64,000 nt of DNA from Streptomyces sp. NRRL F-5135 (GCF_000719775.1 NZ_JOHR01000009.1:248001-312000); one strand, 5' to 3'. Shown: positions 9,435-18,171, counted from the first letter of the stretch. A program made the numbers and translations. Notes: generated by a model from the letters alone, not told the origin.

Positions 9435-9440
9435 TAATGT
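9435..9440 (+). promoter_or_regulatory. Candidate -10 element for tRNA-Lys copy 1
   Basis: TAATGT lies 15 bases before the mature tRNA. The equivalent spots before the other two tRNA-Lys copies hold TATGAT and TAAAGT, followed by a shared GTCAGCAG leader. Position conservation supports a promoter. Confidence 0.5.
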
Positions 9441-9455
9441 CTACGACGTCAGCAG

Positions 9456-9529
9456 GCGCCGCTAGCTCAGTTGGTTAGAGCAGCTGACTCTTAATCAGCG
9501 GGTCCGGGGTTCGAGTCCCTGGCGGCGCA
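9456..9529 (+). tRNA. tRNA-Lys (anticodon CTT), copy 1
   Basis: A 74-nt cloverleaf can be folded by eye: 7-bp acceptor GCGCCGC/GCGGCGC, D arm with AGTTGGTTA, anticodon stem GCTGA/TCAGC around loop CTCTTAA (anticodon CTT), and T arm with TTCGAGT. The CCA end is not encoded. It is the first of three near-identical copies in the window and is followed by a strong terminator. Confidence 0.97.
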
Positions 9530-9537
9530 CAGACGAA

Positions 9538-9577
9538 GGGGAGCCCCCTCGCACACGCGAGGGGGCTCCCCTTTTTT
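9538..9577. terminator. Rho-independent terminator after tRNA-Lys 1
   Basis: A 14-bp perfect GC-rich stem (arms 9538-9551 and 9558-9571) with a 6-nt loop is followed by six T residues on the plus strand. It lies between the tRNA and the convergent methyltransferase gene and may also block read-through from the other side. Confidence 0.9.
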
Positions 9578-9606
9578 CGGTCACCCTCGTTTTTCGGTCA
9601 CCCTCG
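9573..9606. repeat. 17-bp direct repeat spanning a stop codon
   Basis: The unit TTTTTCGGTCACCCTCG occurs twice in tandem. The TCA inside the second unit is the complement of the methyltransferase stop codon, so the gene's 3' end has been duplicated once. Confidence 0.75.
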
Positions 9607-10281
9607 CCGTCTGGTGGCGCGCACGACGACGTCGTGGAGGGGGACCGTCCGGCCCCCGCCGCCGGTGAGCGTACGGCGGTGTTCTTCGGCGGTGACGATC
9701 TCCCACTCCGTGCCGTCCACGCGCGCGGTGATGGCCGCGGAGGTGACCGACGCTTCGGCGGGAGGGTGGTGCCCGTGGCCGGCGGAGTCCGGGGCGTGCG
9801 GGGTGGACTCCGGGGTGTGCAGGTGTCCCACGATGAGCAGCGTGCCGCCGGGAGCCACCCAGTCGGCGATGCGGTCGTAGAAGTCCAGCTGGGGCATCGC
9901 CGGGTGGGCATAGTGGGTCATGACCAGGTCGAATCGCGTGTCCGGGTGCCAGACGCCCAGGTCCGCCGCCACCCACCGCACCCGCTCGGAGGCCCCGCTC
10001 GCCGCCGCTCGCCGGGCGGCGCGCGCGAGGGCCTCGGACGAGATGTCGGCCGCGGTGACGTCCCAGCCGTGGGAGGCGAGCCAGATCGCCTCGGCACCGG
10101 CACCGCACCCCGCGTCCAGCGCCGTGCCCGGTGTCAGCCCGCTGACCTCACGGGCGAGGTACGGGTTCGGCGGGTTGCCGCCCATCGATCCCGGGCCCTC
10201 GGCTCGCCCCTCCTGCCAGTGCCGCTCCCAGAAGTCCTTGTCGAAGCCGTGCGCCACAGGTCGTCCTCCCTCGTCGTACAT
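9598..10281 (-). CDS. Class I SAM-dependent methyltransferase (TehB/thiopurine-methyltransferase-like)
   Basis: 227 residues. The N-terminal FDKDFWERHWQEG and PYLAREVSGLTPGTALDAGCGAGAEA (SAM motif I, DAGCGAGAE) are followed by VTAADISSEAL (motif II acidic residue) and a VMTHYAHPAMP segment. The substrate is unknown; relatives act on small toxic or metabolic molecules. The ATG at 10281 has a GGGGAA site upstream. The gene is divergent from an XRE-cupin regulator across about 80 bp containing overlapping inverted repeats, suggesting that the regulator controls this gene. Confidence 0.85.
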   Translation of the reverse strand: MYDEGGRPVAHGFDKDFWERHWQEGRAEGPGSMGGNPPNPYLAREVSGLTPGTALDAGCGAGAEAIWLASHGWDVTAADISSEALARAARRAAASGASERVRWVAADLGVWHPDTRFDLVMTHYAHPAMPQLDFYDRIADWVAPGGTLLIVGHLHTPESTPHAPDSAGHGHHPPAEASVTSAAITARVDGTEWEIVTAEEHRRTLTGGGGRTVPLHDVVVRATRRRG

Positions 10282-10330
10282 GTGCGTTCCCCGGTTGGTT
10301 CTCGATGGTGCTGACGGGGGAGGCGAATAC

Positions 10331-10354
10331 GCAAACGTCGTTGCCGAATGGCAA
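10331..10354. promoter_or_regulatory. Candidate operator of the XRE-cupin regulator
   Basis: Two overlapping inverted repeats sit 10 bases before the regulator start: GCAA-N6-TTGC (10331-10344) and TTGCC-GAAT-GGCAA (10341-10354). Their place in the divergent spacer fits autorepression and control of the methyltransferase. Confidence 0.5.
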
Positions 10355-10363
10355 AATGGCCGG

Positions 10364-10963
10364 ATGGACGAAGCCATCGACCGCACTCTTGACGCTGTCG
10401 GAGCGAGGCTGAAACGTCTTCGGACGCGTCGGAACGCCACGCTGGCCGACCTCGCGGCGGAGACCGGCATCTCCATCAGCACCTTGTCCCGGCTCGAGGC
10501 GGGTCTGCGTCGTCCCACGCTGGAGCAGCTGCTCCCGCTCGCCCGCGCCCACGGGGTCACGCTCGACGAGCTCGTCGACGCGCCGCGGACCGGCGACCCC
10601 CGCGTCAACCTGCGTCCCATCCCCTGCGGCGACGGCTCGGTCGTCCTGCCGCTGACCCGCAGGCCCGGCGGGATCCAGGCCTACAAGTTCGTCCTCCCGG
10701 CCGGAAGCGACGGCGCCGAACCCGACCCGCGCACCCACGAGGGCTACGACTGGGTCTATGTCCTCAACGGAACGCTCCGCCTCGTACTCGGCGAACACGA
10801 CCTGGTGCTCGGCCCCGGGGAGGCCGCGGAGTTCGACACGCGCACCCCGCACTGGTTCGGGGCCGCCGGCGCCGGTCCCGTCGAGTTCCTGAGCCTCATC
10901 GGCAAACAGGGCGAACGCGCGCACGTCCGCGTGGCACCGGGGCGGGGCCGGGCCGAGCGGTGA
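10364..10963 (+). CDS. XRE-family transcriptional regulator with C-terminal cupin
   Basis: 199 residues. An N-terminal helix-turn-helix (GARLKRLRTRRNATLADLA, ISISTLSRLE) spans about residues 8-65, and a single cupin barrel covers about 95-190 (HEGYDWVYVLNGTLRLVLG and PHWFGAAG motifs). Such proteins sense a small ligand through the cupin and repress or activate a neighbour. The ATG at 10364 is the first start after the inverted repeats. Divergent pairing with a methyltransferase gene is a recurrent arrangement in actinomycetes; the ligand is unknown. Confidence 0.88.
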   Translation: MDEAIDRTLDAVGARLKRLRTRRNATLADLAAETGISISTLSRLEAGLRRPTLEQLLPLARAHGVTLDELVDAPRTGDPRVNLRPIPCGDGSVVLPLTRRPGGIQAYKFVLPAGSDGAEPDPRTHEGYDWVYVLNGTLRLVLGEHDLVLGPGEAAEFDTRTPHWFGAAGAGPVEFLSLIGKQGERAHVRVAPGRGRAER

Positions 10964-10990
10964 AGCCCGGGGGCCTCGCCGGCCCGCCCC

Positions 10991-12313
10991 TCACACGCCC
11001 GGCGTGATCTTGACCGTCCAGGCGCCCGCCGGCGTACGGTCCGAGACCTCCACCCGCGTCCCTTCTCCCGGCCGCTCCCCCGGCACCGTGAACGTCTCGC
11101 CCACCCCCAGCGGCGCGTCCGCCAGCGGCGGGTACACCGACCGGTCCCAGCAGGCCCGGCTGCCCGGGTGGGTGTCCACCACCTCGACCGGACCGCCGCC
11201 CGAGGGCACCCGGCCGCGCACCCGGTAGATCAGGACGCCCTCCTTGCAGGTGTGGAGATCGTTGCCGGTCGCGGCGCGCGCCTCGACGGCGAGGGCCGTG
11301 TCCTCGCCGGTCCTGACGACCGCCAGCCTCGTGCCCGTACGCCGGCCGGCGACGGGCGGCGCGGCCACCGGCTCCAGGGTGAGCAGGCTCGGGCCGGACG
11401 CCGCCACGCACCGCACCTGCCGCCGGTCCAGCCAGCCCAGCTTCCACTTGTGCCAGGCGAGGAGATCGGGCGCCATCCCGAACTGGCTGCCCATCACGTC
11501 CCAGTCCCCGACGTAGGTGTCCCAGTCCCCCTTGCCGTCGGTCGGCCGGTGGTAGAGGTCGGGCAGGTCGAAGATGTGCCCCGTCTCGTGGGCCAGCACG
11601 TTGCGGTCCGGCGGATGGCGCTCGAAGACGGTGACGACGCGCCGGATGTCCGTCCCGTCCGCCCGCATCGGCCGGTCGAAGTTGACGACCTTGGTGGCGT
11701 CGGAGTCGACCCCCGGCGCGTCCGGGTCGGCCACCAGGTACACGAGGTCGTAGCGGGAGAAGTCGACCGAGGGGTCGGCGGCGGCCAGCGCGTCGCGCAG
11801 ATAGGCCGTGCGCCGGGCGGGCTCCCAGTCGCGGCGCATCCCGTAGGCGGTGGACGCGCGCGGCATCGGCAGCCATCGGAGCTGTGGGTGGGGGTGAAGG
11901 GTGAAGGCCCCGTACGACGCCCGCTCGTAGAACCGGCTGGTGGCCGGGAAGTGGTCGGCCACCAGTTCGGCCGGGTCGGACCGGGGCGTCGAGTCGGGGA
12001 AGGAGAGGAAGATCATGACGGCGTCGAGGGAACGGACCGGGCGCGGGTAGGCCTTGTTCCAGGTGGTGAGGCCGAGGGAGTGGTGGGCGGCGGTACGGGG
12101 CAGGGCGCACGGCCCCTCGGAGGTCGCCTCCGCGGCGGGCCCCGCCACCAGGGAGGTGGCGGCGAACGCCAGGAGGGAGGTGACGGCGGCGGCGAACCGG
12201 CGTGGACGCGGGCGTTCCGCCCCGCCGCCCACCGGCGTACGGCCGGGCGGCAGCACGCCGCCGGGCGGCCGGGCGGTCGGCACCACGCCCCCGAGCGGCT
12301 GCGGACGCTCCAC
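10991..12313 (-). CDS. Secreted M6-type (immune inhibitor A-like) zinc metalloprotease
   Basis: 440 residues. A hydrophobic signal segment at about 38-62 follows an unusually long arginine/proline head, so the real start may lie downstream of 12313. The catalytic motif is VLAHETGHIFDLPDLY (His242, Glu243, His246 and a following Asp). The surrounding DWDVMGSQFG and WHKWKLGWL match the M6 domain. Extracellular proteolysis is the expected role. It is divergent from the cyclic-di-GMP gene across about 330 bp. Confidence 0.87.
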   Translation of the reverse strand: MERPQPLGGVVPTARPPGGVLPPGRTPVGGGAERPRPRRFAAAVTSLLAFAATSLVAGPAAEATSEGPCALPRTAAHHSLGLTTWNKAYPRPVRSLDAVMIFLSFPDSTPRSDPAELVADHFPATSRFYERASYGAFTLHPHPQLRWLPMPRASTAYGMRRDWEPARRTAYLRDALAAADPSVDFSRYDLVYLVADPDAPGVDSDATKVVNFDRPMRADGTDIRRVVTVFERHPPDRNVLAHETGHIFDLPDLYHRPTDGKGDWDTYVGDWDVMGSQFGMAPDLLAWHKWKLGWLDRRQVRCVAASGPSLLTLEPVAAPPVAGRRTGTRLAVVRTGEDTALAVEARAATGNDLHTCKEGVLIYRVRGRVPSGGGPVEVVDTHPGSRACWDRSVYPPLADAPLGVGETFTVPGERPGEGTRVEVSDRTPAGAWTVKITPGV

Positions 12314-12643
12314 ATCGACCTCCGGCCAGGGAATGGGGGGACACCTTCCCCACCCTGTGCACCGGGGCTGTGAACCGTCCTGTTTTGGCGCCCCATCCAG
12401 GTGAGACTCGCGCCCCGCGCCCGCGCTCCACGCATACAGGACATGTCACAACCGGTCTAAAGCGAACAATCTCAGGCCACGGTCGCGCAAAAACGTTCGC
12501 GCAGTGACCGTCGCCACCGGCTACGGGCCTGTTCCGGGGGGCGGAGCTGGAATGGCCGCCCGGCCTCCCTCTATGATCGGCACACTTTCTCCGGCCGACC
12601 GACACCCCCCATGTACGACACGACTGCACCGCGGGAGCGATCC
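12314..12643. other. Divergent promoter region of the M6 protease and cdgA-like genes
   Basis: There is no convincing gene. The stretch is locally less GC-rich around 12440-12500 and must carry both promoters. A BldD-like half-palindrome (AGTGA-CCG-TCGCC, 12503-12515) is annotated separately. No terminator or riboswitch was recognised. Confidence 0.6.
12503..12515 (+). promoter_or_regulatory. Possible BldD box upstream of cdgA-like gene
   Basis: AGTGA followed after three bases by TCGCC resembles the BldD consensus AGTGA-n-TCACC with one mismatch in the right arm. In S. coelicolor cdgA is, as I recall, a direct BldD target. The match alone is weak; context raises it. Confidence 0.35.
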
Positions 12644-14764
12644 GTGAGCGGAACCTCCGAAGGGCCGCATCCTGCGACGGTCGCCACGTCCGGCACCGTG
12701 GAACCGCCGGCCGTCCCGTCCTCACCCCCGGCCGCGCCGGACGCCGGCTCGTTCCCGGAGCGTCATGTCACCGGCACGACCGCCGCCGAGTCGCACGACT
12801 ACCGCGCCGCCTTCCGGACCGCCCAGCTCGCCATGGCCGTACTCGACCGCGAGGGCACGGTCCTGGGCGCCAACGAGGCGTTCGGCGCGCTCCTCGGCGC
12901 CGAACCCGGCACGCTGATCGAACAGGACGCGGCCGACCTCGTCGACCTCGCCTCCGACCGCCGCACCTGGCACGCCTACCGCGCGGTCCTCGACAGCCGC
13001 CGCGCGCGCTTCCGCTGCACGCGCCGCCTCAAGCACACCGACGGGCGCACGCTCTGGGCCGAGGTCACCGTCTCACCGCTGCCGGAGAGCGGCACGGTGC
13101 TGCTGTCCATCGCGGACATCAGCGACCGGCGCGACCTCCAGGCGCGGCTGCGCCACCTCCAGATGCACGACCCGGTGACGCGGCTGCCCAACCGCACGCT
13201 GTTCTTCGAACGGCTCACGGCGGCGCTGGAAGGCACGTCGTACGAGCGTGGCCGGACCTACGACCGCGGCCGGGCCTACGAGCGCGGCCTGCCGTACGGC
13301 GAGCAGCACCGCGGCGAGGGGCCCTACGGCCATGGCGCGTACGGCGACAGCAGACCGTACGAGACCGACAGACCGCACGAGGCGGACAGGCCCCACGCCG
13401 ACAGCGGACCGTACGGGGGCGGCAGACCCCGCGGCACGAGACCGTACGACCCCGCCCACGCGCACGCCGATACCGACGCCGAGGCCGACGTGTACGGTCC
13501 CGGCCACGGCGGAACGGGGCGGATCGGCCTCTGCTACCTCGACCTCGACGGCTTCAAGGCCATCAACGACACGCTTGGCCATCGCGCCGGGGACCAGCTC
13601 CTCGCCGCCGTCGCCACCCGGCTCACCGAGTGCGCCGACCACGACGGATACACCCGCAGCGGCGGCCATCTGGTCGCCCGGCTCGGCGGCGACGAATTCG
13701 CGATCCTCGTCGAGGACTCCACCGGCACGGAACAGCTCGCGGGGCTGGCCCGCTCCGTCCTGGCCGCGCTCCAGCGGCCGTTCGACCTGGGCGGGCAGCG
13801 GCTCGCCGTCTCCGCCTCCATCGGTGTGGTGGAGCGGGCCGTGGCCGGCACCACCCCGACGGGTCTGATGCAGGCCGCCGACACCACGCTGTACTGGGCG
13901 AAGGCGGACGGCAAGGCCCGCTGGACCCTGTTCGACCCGGAGCGCAACGCCCACCGGATGACCCGTCAGGCGCTCACCTCGACGCTGCGGCCGGCGGTGG
14001 AGCGCGAGGAGTTCACGCTCCAGTACCAGCCGCTGGTGGGGATGGCCGACGGGGTCGTACGAGGGGTGGAGGCGCTGGTGCGCTGGAACCACCCGCAGTT
14101 CGGCACGCTGTCGCCGAATCGGTTCATCGGCATCGCGGAGGAGGACGGTTCGATCGTCCCGCTCGGGCGGTGGGTCCTGCGGACGGCATGCCGTCAGGCG
14201 CGGCAGTGGCAGCGCGACCACCCGGACACCAAACCGCTGTTCGTGAGCGTCAACGTGGCCGTGCGACAGGTCTGGGACTCCGACCTGGTCGCGGACGTCG
14301 CCGAGATCCTGGCGGAGACCGGGCTCGCCCCGTACCTGCTGCAACTGGAGCTGACGGAGTCGGCCGTGATGGGCTCGGCGGGCCGTCCGCTCCAGGCGCT
14401 CCAGGCCCTGAGCGACATGGGCGTACGGATCGCGATCGACGACTTCGGCACCGGCTACTCGAACCTCGCCTACCTCAGCAGGCTGCCGGTCTCGGTCCTC
14501 AAGCTGGACGGTTCGTTCGTACGGGGCTTCCGTTACGACGAGGGAGTCCACCCGAGCCCGGCCGACGAGACGATCGTGGAGGCGATGGTCCAGCTGGCGC
14601 ACCGGCTGGGGCTGACGGTCACGGCGGAGGGCGTGGAGACCTCCGGGCAGGCGTCACGGCTCCAGCGGATCGGCTGCGACACCGGGCAGGGGTGGCTGTT
14701 CTCGCGCCCCGTGGCGCCGGAGCGGATCGCGGAGATGATCGCGGTGCGCCCGCCGAACGTCTGA
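12644..14764 (+). CDS. cdgA: PAS-GGDEF-EAL cyclic-di-GMP turnover protein (CdgA-like)
   Basis: With the GTG start at 12644 (GGGAGC upstream; an ATG at 12611 is possible) the protein has 706 residues. A PAS-like domain comes first (about 55-160), then a GGDEF domain with intact RLGGDEF, then an EAL domain with VEALVRW, ELTES, IDDFGTGYSNL and TAEGVET. Both catalytic motifs are intact, so synthesis and breakdown of c-di-GMP are both possible. The name rests on domain order and remembered synteny with SCO2817. Oddity: about 95 tyrosine/arginine/glycine-rich residues interrupt the GGDEF fold before its LCYLDLDGF strand. Confidence 0.85.
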   Translation: MSGTSEGPHPATVATSGTVEPPAVPSSPPAAPDAGSFPERHVTGTTAAESHDYRAAFRTAQLAMAVLDREGTVLGANEAFGALLGAEPGTLIEQDAADLVDLASDRRTWHAYRAVLDSRRARFRCTRRLKHTDGRTLWAEVTVSPLPESGTVLLSIADISDRRDLQARLRHLQMHDPVTRLPNRTLFFERLTAALEGTSYERGRTYDRGRAYERGLPYGEQHRGEGPYGHGAYGDSRPYETDRPHEADRPHADSGPYGGGRPRGTRPYDPAHAHADTDAEADVYGPGHGGTGRIGLCYLDLDGFKAINDTLGHRAGDQLLAAVATRLTECADHDGYTRSGGHLVARLGGDEFAILVEDSTGTEQLAGLARSVLAALQRPFDLGGQRLAVSASIGVVERAVAGTTPTGLMQAADTTLYWAKADGKARWTLFDPERNAHRMTRQALTSTLRPAVEREEFTLQYQPLVGMADGVVRGVEALVRWNHPQFGTLSPNRFIGIAEEDGSIVPLGRWVLRTACRQARQWQRDHPDTKPLFVSVNVAVRQVWDSDLVADVAEILAETGLAPYLLQLELTESAVMGSAGRPLQALQALSDMGVRIAIDDFGTGYSNLAYLSRLPVSVLKLDGSFVRGFRYDEGVHPSPADETIVEAMVQLAHRLGLTVTAEGVETSGQASRLQRIGCDTGQGWLFSRPVAPERIAEMIAVRPPNV
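13229..13520 (+). repeat. Repetitive in-frame insertion inside the GGDEF domain
   Basis: The DNA encodes irregular repeats of Tyr-(Glu/Asp)-Arg-Gly, then Pro-Tyr-Gly and Asp-Arg-Pro-His units, between the first GGDEF helix and the strand starting IGLCYLDLD. GGDEF domains do not normally have a loop here. The repeat is in frame and without stops, and probably length-variable. Confidence 0.75.
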
Positions 14765-14879
14765 GCGCCCGTGAGCGCCCGCTCAGACGCCCGGCGGCGC
14801 GGTGCGACGTGAGTCCGCGCGGTGCGACGAGAGTGGGCGCGGTGCCCACGGGGCCCGGCGTGGTGTGACCTGGCCTCCG

Positions 14880-15767
14880 TCAGAGGCCGTAGCGGCTCTT
14901 CAGGTGGCGCCAGAAGTCGCGGTACATCCACTTGTCGAACTCGGTGATGCGGTCGGCGGTCCCGGCCTGCATGAGGAAGCCGCCGACACCGGTCGGCGTC
15001 CAGTCGTAGAAGTCGTCCAGCCCGTAGGTGTGCCCTATCTCGTGCAGGAGGATGTGGATGTTGTCCTGGTTGCGGGCGCCGAGCATGTACTCACTGCCGA
15101 TCCGCTGTCCCCAGTCTCCGCCCGCGCCGCCGCCGAAGCCCTTGGTCAGCCACAGCGACTGGTCGTAGTGGCGGGCCGCGCCACCGGGGCACTTGGAGTA
15201 GTCGCCGTCCTGGTGGAAGAACCGCCCGCAGTCGGGCGCGCACTGCGGTGCGCCCTCGCCGATGATGTTCGTGTAGATGTCGACCGAGTTGTCGGTCCAC
15301 TGGAGCGTGGAACGGTTCCTGACCGCCCAGCCGACGATCTTGACCGGGACCGTGGCGTACGGGAAGCCCTCGAAGCCGGCGACCGAGTCGATCCACTTCT
15401 TGGACTGCCGCTGGAGGGCGGTGTGGATCTCGTCCCGCATCTGGGCGGTGACCGGCTGGTCGCTGTCCCAGCGGACGCAGTAGTTGAGGGTGCCCCTGTT
15501 GGCCATCACCTGGTCCCAGCCGTAGTTCTTGAAGCCGTACAGGTTGGGGTACGTCGACTCGACGTGCCGCCAGACCTGGTCCAGCGGCTGGACCAGATTG
15601 CTCGGCGGGTTCCAGGCGGCGGCCACGGCCGGGGCGCCGGAGGCGGCGGTGCCCGTAGTGGTGGCGGTGGCGGCCGGCGCGGCGAGGGCGGGCCCGCTGA
15701 ACCCGATCAGGGAGAGGGCCCCGGCCGCGACGGCGATCACCGCGGAGCGGAGTGGGCGTAAGAACAT
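14880..15767 (-). CDS. Secreted zinc metalloprotease with HEIGHxxGLDD motif
   Basis: 295 residues with a clear Sec signal peptide (residues 1-29, cleavage after ALA). The zinc motif ILLHEIGHTYGLDDFYDW places ligands at His242 and His246 with Glu243 catalytic and an aspartate as likely third ligand, as in metzincin-related families. Four cysteines (GAPQCAPDCGRFF, SKCPGG and LNYCVRW) could form disulfides. Similar domains occur in Streptomyces cellulose-binding secreted proteins. Together with the M6 protease it brackets the c-di-GMP gene. The exact peptidase family is uncertain. Confidence 0.8.
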   Translation of the reverse strand: MFLRPLRSAVIAVAAGALSLIGFSGPALAAPAATATTTGTAASGAPAVAAAWNPPSNLVQPLDQVWRHVESTYPNLYGFKNYGWDQVMANRGTLNYCVRWDSDQPVTAQMRDEIHTALQRQSKKWIDSVAGFEGFPYATVPVKIVGWAVRNRSTLQWTDNSVDIYTNIIGEGAPQCAPDCGRFFHQDGDYSKCPGGAARHYDQSLWLTKGFGGGAGGDWGQRIGSEYMLGARNQDNIHILLHEIGHTYGLDDFYDWTPTGVGGFLMQAGTADRITEFDKWMYRDFWRHLKSRYGL

Positions 15768-15840
15768 GGCGGCTCTTCCTCCTGTGAGTGGGGGGTACGG
15801 AGCCGACGTCGGCCCGTGGAGCAGTCCTCGGTCCGCCGCG

Positions 15841-15864
15841 CTGTCACGCTGTCACGCTGTCACG
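15841..15864. repeat. Three tandem copies of CTGTCACG
   Basis: An 8-bp unit is repeated three times in the spacer between the protease and the methyltransferase. No function is evident. Confidence 0.7.
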
Positions 15865-15965
15865 CCGGCTCACATCCCCTTGTCTCCGCCGCGCTCCCAA
15901 AGGTTGCCCCGCGCCCGCGGAATCTCCCGGCGGCGACGCCGGGCGGGGGGCTACTGTCCTCGGTC

Positions 15966-16646
15966 ATGACCGATCCTTCCTACCTCCGCACCACCAGGGC
16001 GGGCTACGACGCCATCGCCGTCGAGTACGCCGAGGCCTTCGGCCGGGCGCTGGAGGCCGACACCTGGGGGCGGGCGATGCTCGGCGTCTTCGCCGAGCTC
16101 GTGATCGCCGACGGCTCCGGCCCGGTCGCCGACCTCGGCTGCGGCCCCGGCCGCCTGACGCCGCACCTGAACGAGCTCGGCCTGGACGTCTTCGGCGTCG
16201 ACCTGTCACCCGCCATGATCGAGGTGGCCCGGGGCGCCCACCCGCACCTGCGGTTCGAGGTGGGGTCGATGTCCGCCCTGGACATCGCGGACGGAGCGCT
16301 CGGCGGCATCGTCGCCTGGTACTCGGTCATCCACACTCCACCGGAGGCCGTCCACGAGCTGTTCGACGAGTTCCACCGCGTGCTGGCCCCGGGCGGCCGC
16401 CTGCTGCTCGCCTTCCAGGTGGGCGACGGGATCTTCCACCTGCCCACGGCCTTCGACAAGCGGACGGACCTCGACTACCACCGCTGGATGCCCGACCGGC
16501 TCGCGGAGCTGCTGGAGAAGGCCGGGTTCGAGATCGGCGCCCGGCTGGAGCGCGCCCGCGAGAGCGGGGAACGCACCCCCCAGGCGTACCTCCTGGCCCA
16601 CAAGCCGGCCACACCCGCGGACGATGCCGAAGGCACCACCTCCTGA
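15966..16646 (+). CDS. Class I SAM-dependent methyltransferase
   Basis: 226 residues. The SAM-binding motif VADLGCGPGRLTPHL lies near 50-65, followed by VFGVDLSPAMIEVA (acidic ribose ligand) and a post-motif LAPGGRLLLAF. It belongs to the methyltransferase-11/25 group, whose substrates are diverse small molecules; none can be assigned here. The ATG at 15966 begins just before the conserved YDAIAVEYAEAF segment. It stands alone between genes on the other strand. Confidence 0.85.
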   Translation: MTDPSYLRTTRAGYDAIAVEYAEAFGRALEADTWGRAMLGVFAELVIADGSGPVADLGCGPGRLTPHLNELGLDVFGVDLSPAMIEVARGAHPHLRFEVGSMSALDIADGALGGIVAWYSVIHTPPEAVHELFDEFHRVLAPGGRLLLAFQVGDGIFHLPTAFDKRTDLDYHRWMPDRLAELLEKAGFEIGARLERARESGERTPQAYLLAHKPATPADDAEGTTS

Positions 16647-16722
16647 TCCTCGTGCCTCACGCCTCGCGTCGTACGGGTACGGGCGCCCCCGCCCGTACCC
16701 GTCAAGTCCGACGGCCCGGCCC

Positions 16723-18171
16723 TCAGACCAGGCGCCTGATCTCGCCCCGTACCCGGTAGAAGCCGGCCTGGGCCGGGTGCAGGGCGTCCACGACGTAGCG
16801 GGTGCCCGCCTCGCGTATCGCCCGCGGGAACTGGACGTTCCACGTCGGCTCGTAGCCCTCCGAGACCACGTGCACGCGCAGTCGCCCGCCGTCCTGGATA
16901 CATTCCACGACCACCCCGCCGGCCGCGTCGGAAGAGACCGACGACACCGACGAGACCGCTTGCACGGTCGTGGCCGGGGTGTATGTGGGCAGCGCCGCCG
17001 CCGACTTGATGTCCACGGGCACCGGGACCGAGCCCTGCTCCGCCGCCCGGATCGCGGCGTCGCTCGCGTCCACGCACAGCAGCGCGCCGGACGTGGTGAC
17101 CATGTACAGCTTCTCGTCCAGGTACTGCATGGACAGCGCCGAGCCGTCGCCCGTGCCCAGCTTCCACAGCCGGGTCCCGTCCGCCGCGAAGCAGTAGACC
17201 GAGGAGGAGCTGTCCCCGGCGAAGACGAAACGGCCGTCCGGCGCCGTCGCGCAGGAGTACACGGAGGCGTCGCAGCGGTACGTCGCCTCGATGGTGCCCC
17301 TCGTCTTCGACAGCCGCTGGACGACGTTGTTGGACATGCCCGCGTACACCGAGTCGTCCTCCTGCCAGCCGAACAGCACCGCGCCCTTGGTCGGGGTGTG
17401 CCACAACTCCGCCGAGCCGCCCGCCTCGTAGGCCGTCACGCCCTCGAGGTGCCCGTGGTAGACCGCCCTGCCGTCCGACCGCACCATCCAGCCGTACCGT
17501 CCCGTCGACTTGCGCGCCCACTGGTGCTCGTCCTCGTGGTCGATGACCGTGAGACCGCCGTCGTGGTCGGACACGCTCAGCACGCCCTCGTGGATGTCCA
17601 GCCAGAAGATGTCGACATCCGCCGCGATGTCGTAGGCGGCGTGCGGCAGTTTGGACGACAGGTCGTACACCTTGCCGTCGTCACACCCCGCGTAGATCCA
17701 GAAGTCGTCCGCCACCAGGCACTTGACACCGTTCGGGAGCTGGTAGCGGGCCAGGACCTCGCCGCCGTGGCTCAGCGTGTAGACGTCCCCCTCCTGGTTG
17801 CCCACCCAGCAGCGGTCCTCGTCGATGTGGATGCCGAACGCCGCGGATCCCGTCCGGAACCGCCAGAGCACGGGCGCGACACGGCGGGCCGTGGACGGCG
17901 CCGAGGTGACCTGGCGGCGGGTCACCGGACGGGCCGCCCGCTGCCCCTGGACCGCCGGGGCGTAACCCTTGCGGACCTTCTCGCCGATCTTCTTCTGCGC
18001 CGCCGCCTGCGCCTTGGCGACGGTCGGGAAGGACGAGACCTGGGTCTGACCGCCCGCGCCGATCCGCCCGTAGCGCACCGAGACGACCGTCCCCTCCACG
18101 GTCACCTCGTAGAACTTGTGCGCCCCGCCGCCCTCCTGGGACAGCTCCAGGTACGTCGTCGCACGCGTCAT
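16723..18171 (-). CDS. WGR-domain protein with WD40/PQQ-like beta-propeller
   Basis: 482 residues. The N-terminal ~80 form a WGR-type domain (TTYLELSQEGGGAHKFYEV, VSVRYGRIGAGGQT, KIGEKVRKGY), known in PARPs and bacterial proteins as a nucleic-acid or protein-binding fold. The rest (about 125-410) contains propeller blades with repeating CWVGNQEGDVYTL, IYAGCDDGKVYDL and FVFAGDSSSSVYCF units. A final ~60-residue domain follows. The ATG at 18171 has GGAGAGG upstream. The role is unknown; intracellular sensing or scaffolding is a guess. Confidence 0.8.
   Translation of the reverse strand: MTRATTYLELSQEGGGAHKFYEVTVEGTVVSVRYGRIGAGGQTQVSSFPTVAKAQAAAQKKIGEKVRKGYAPAVQGQRAARPVTRRQVTSAPSTARRVAPVLWRFRTGSAAFGIHIDEDRCWVGNQEGDVYTLSHGGEVLARYQLPNGVKCLVADDFWIYAGCDDGKVYDLSSKLPHAAYDIAADVDIFWLDIHEGVLSVSDHDGGLTVIDHEDEHQWARKSTGRYGWMVRSDGRAVYHGHLEGVTAYEAGGSAELWHTPTKGAVLFGWQEDDSVYAGMSNNVVQRLSKTRGTIEATYRCDASVYSCATAPDGRFVFAGDSSSSVYCFAADGTRLWKLGTGDGSALSMQYLDEKLYMVTTSGALLCVDASDAAIRAAEQGSVPVPVDIKSAAALPTYTPATTVQAVSSVSSVSSDAAGGVVVECIQDGGRLRVHVVSEGYEPTWNVQFPRAIREAGTRYVVDALHPAQAGFYRVRGEIRRLV

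Noticed and set aside
10896..12725. 609-codon minus-strand frame overlapping the M6 protease
   Set aside because: A frame-shifted shadow; the overlapping frame holds the HETGH motif and signal peptide.
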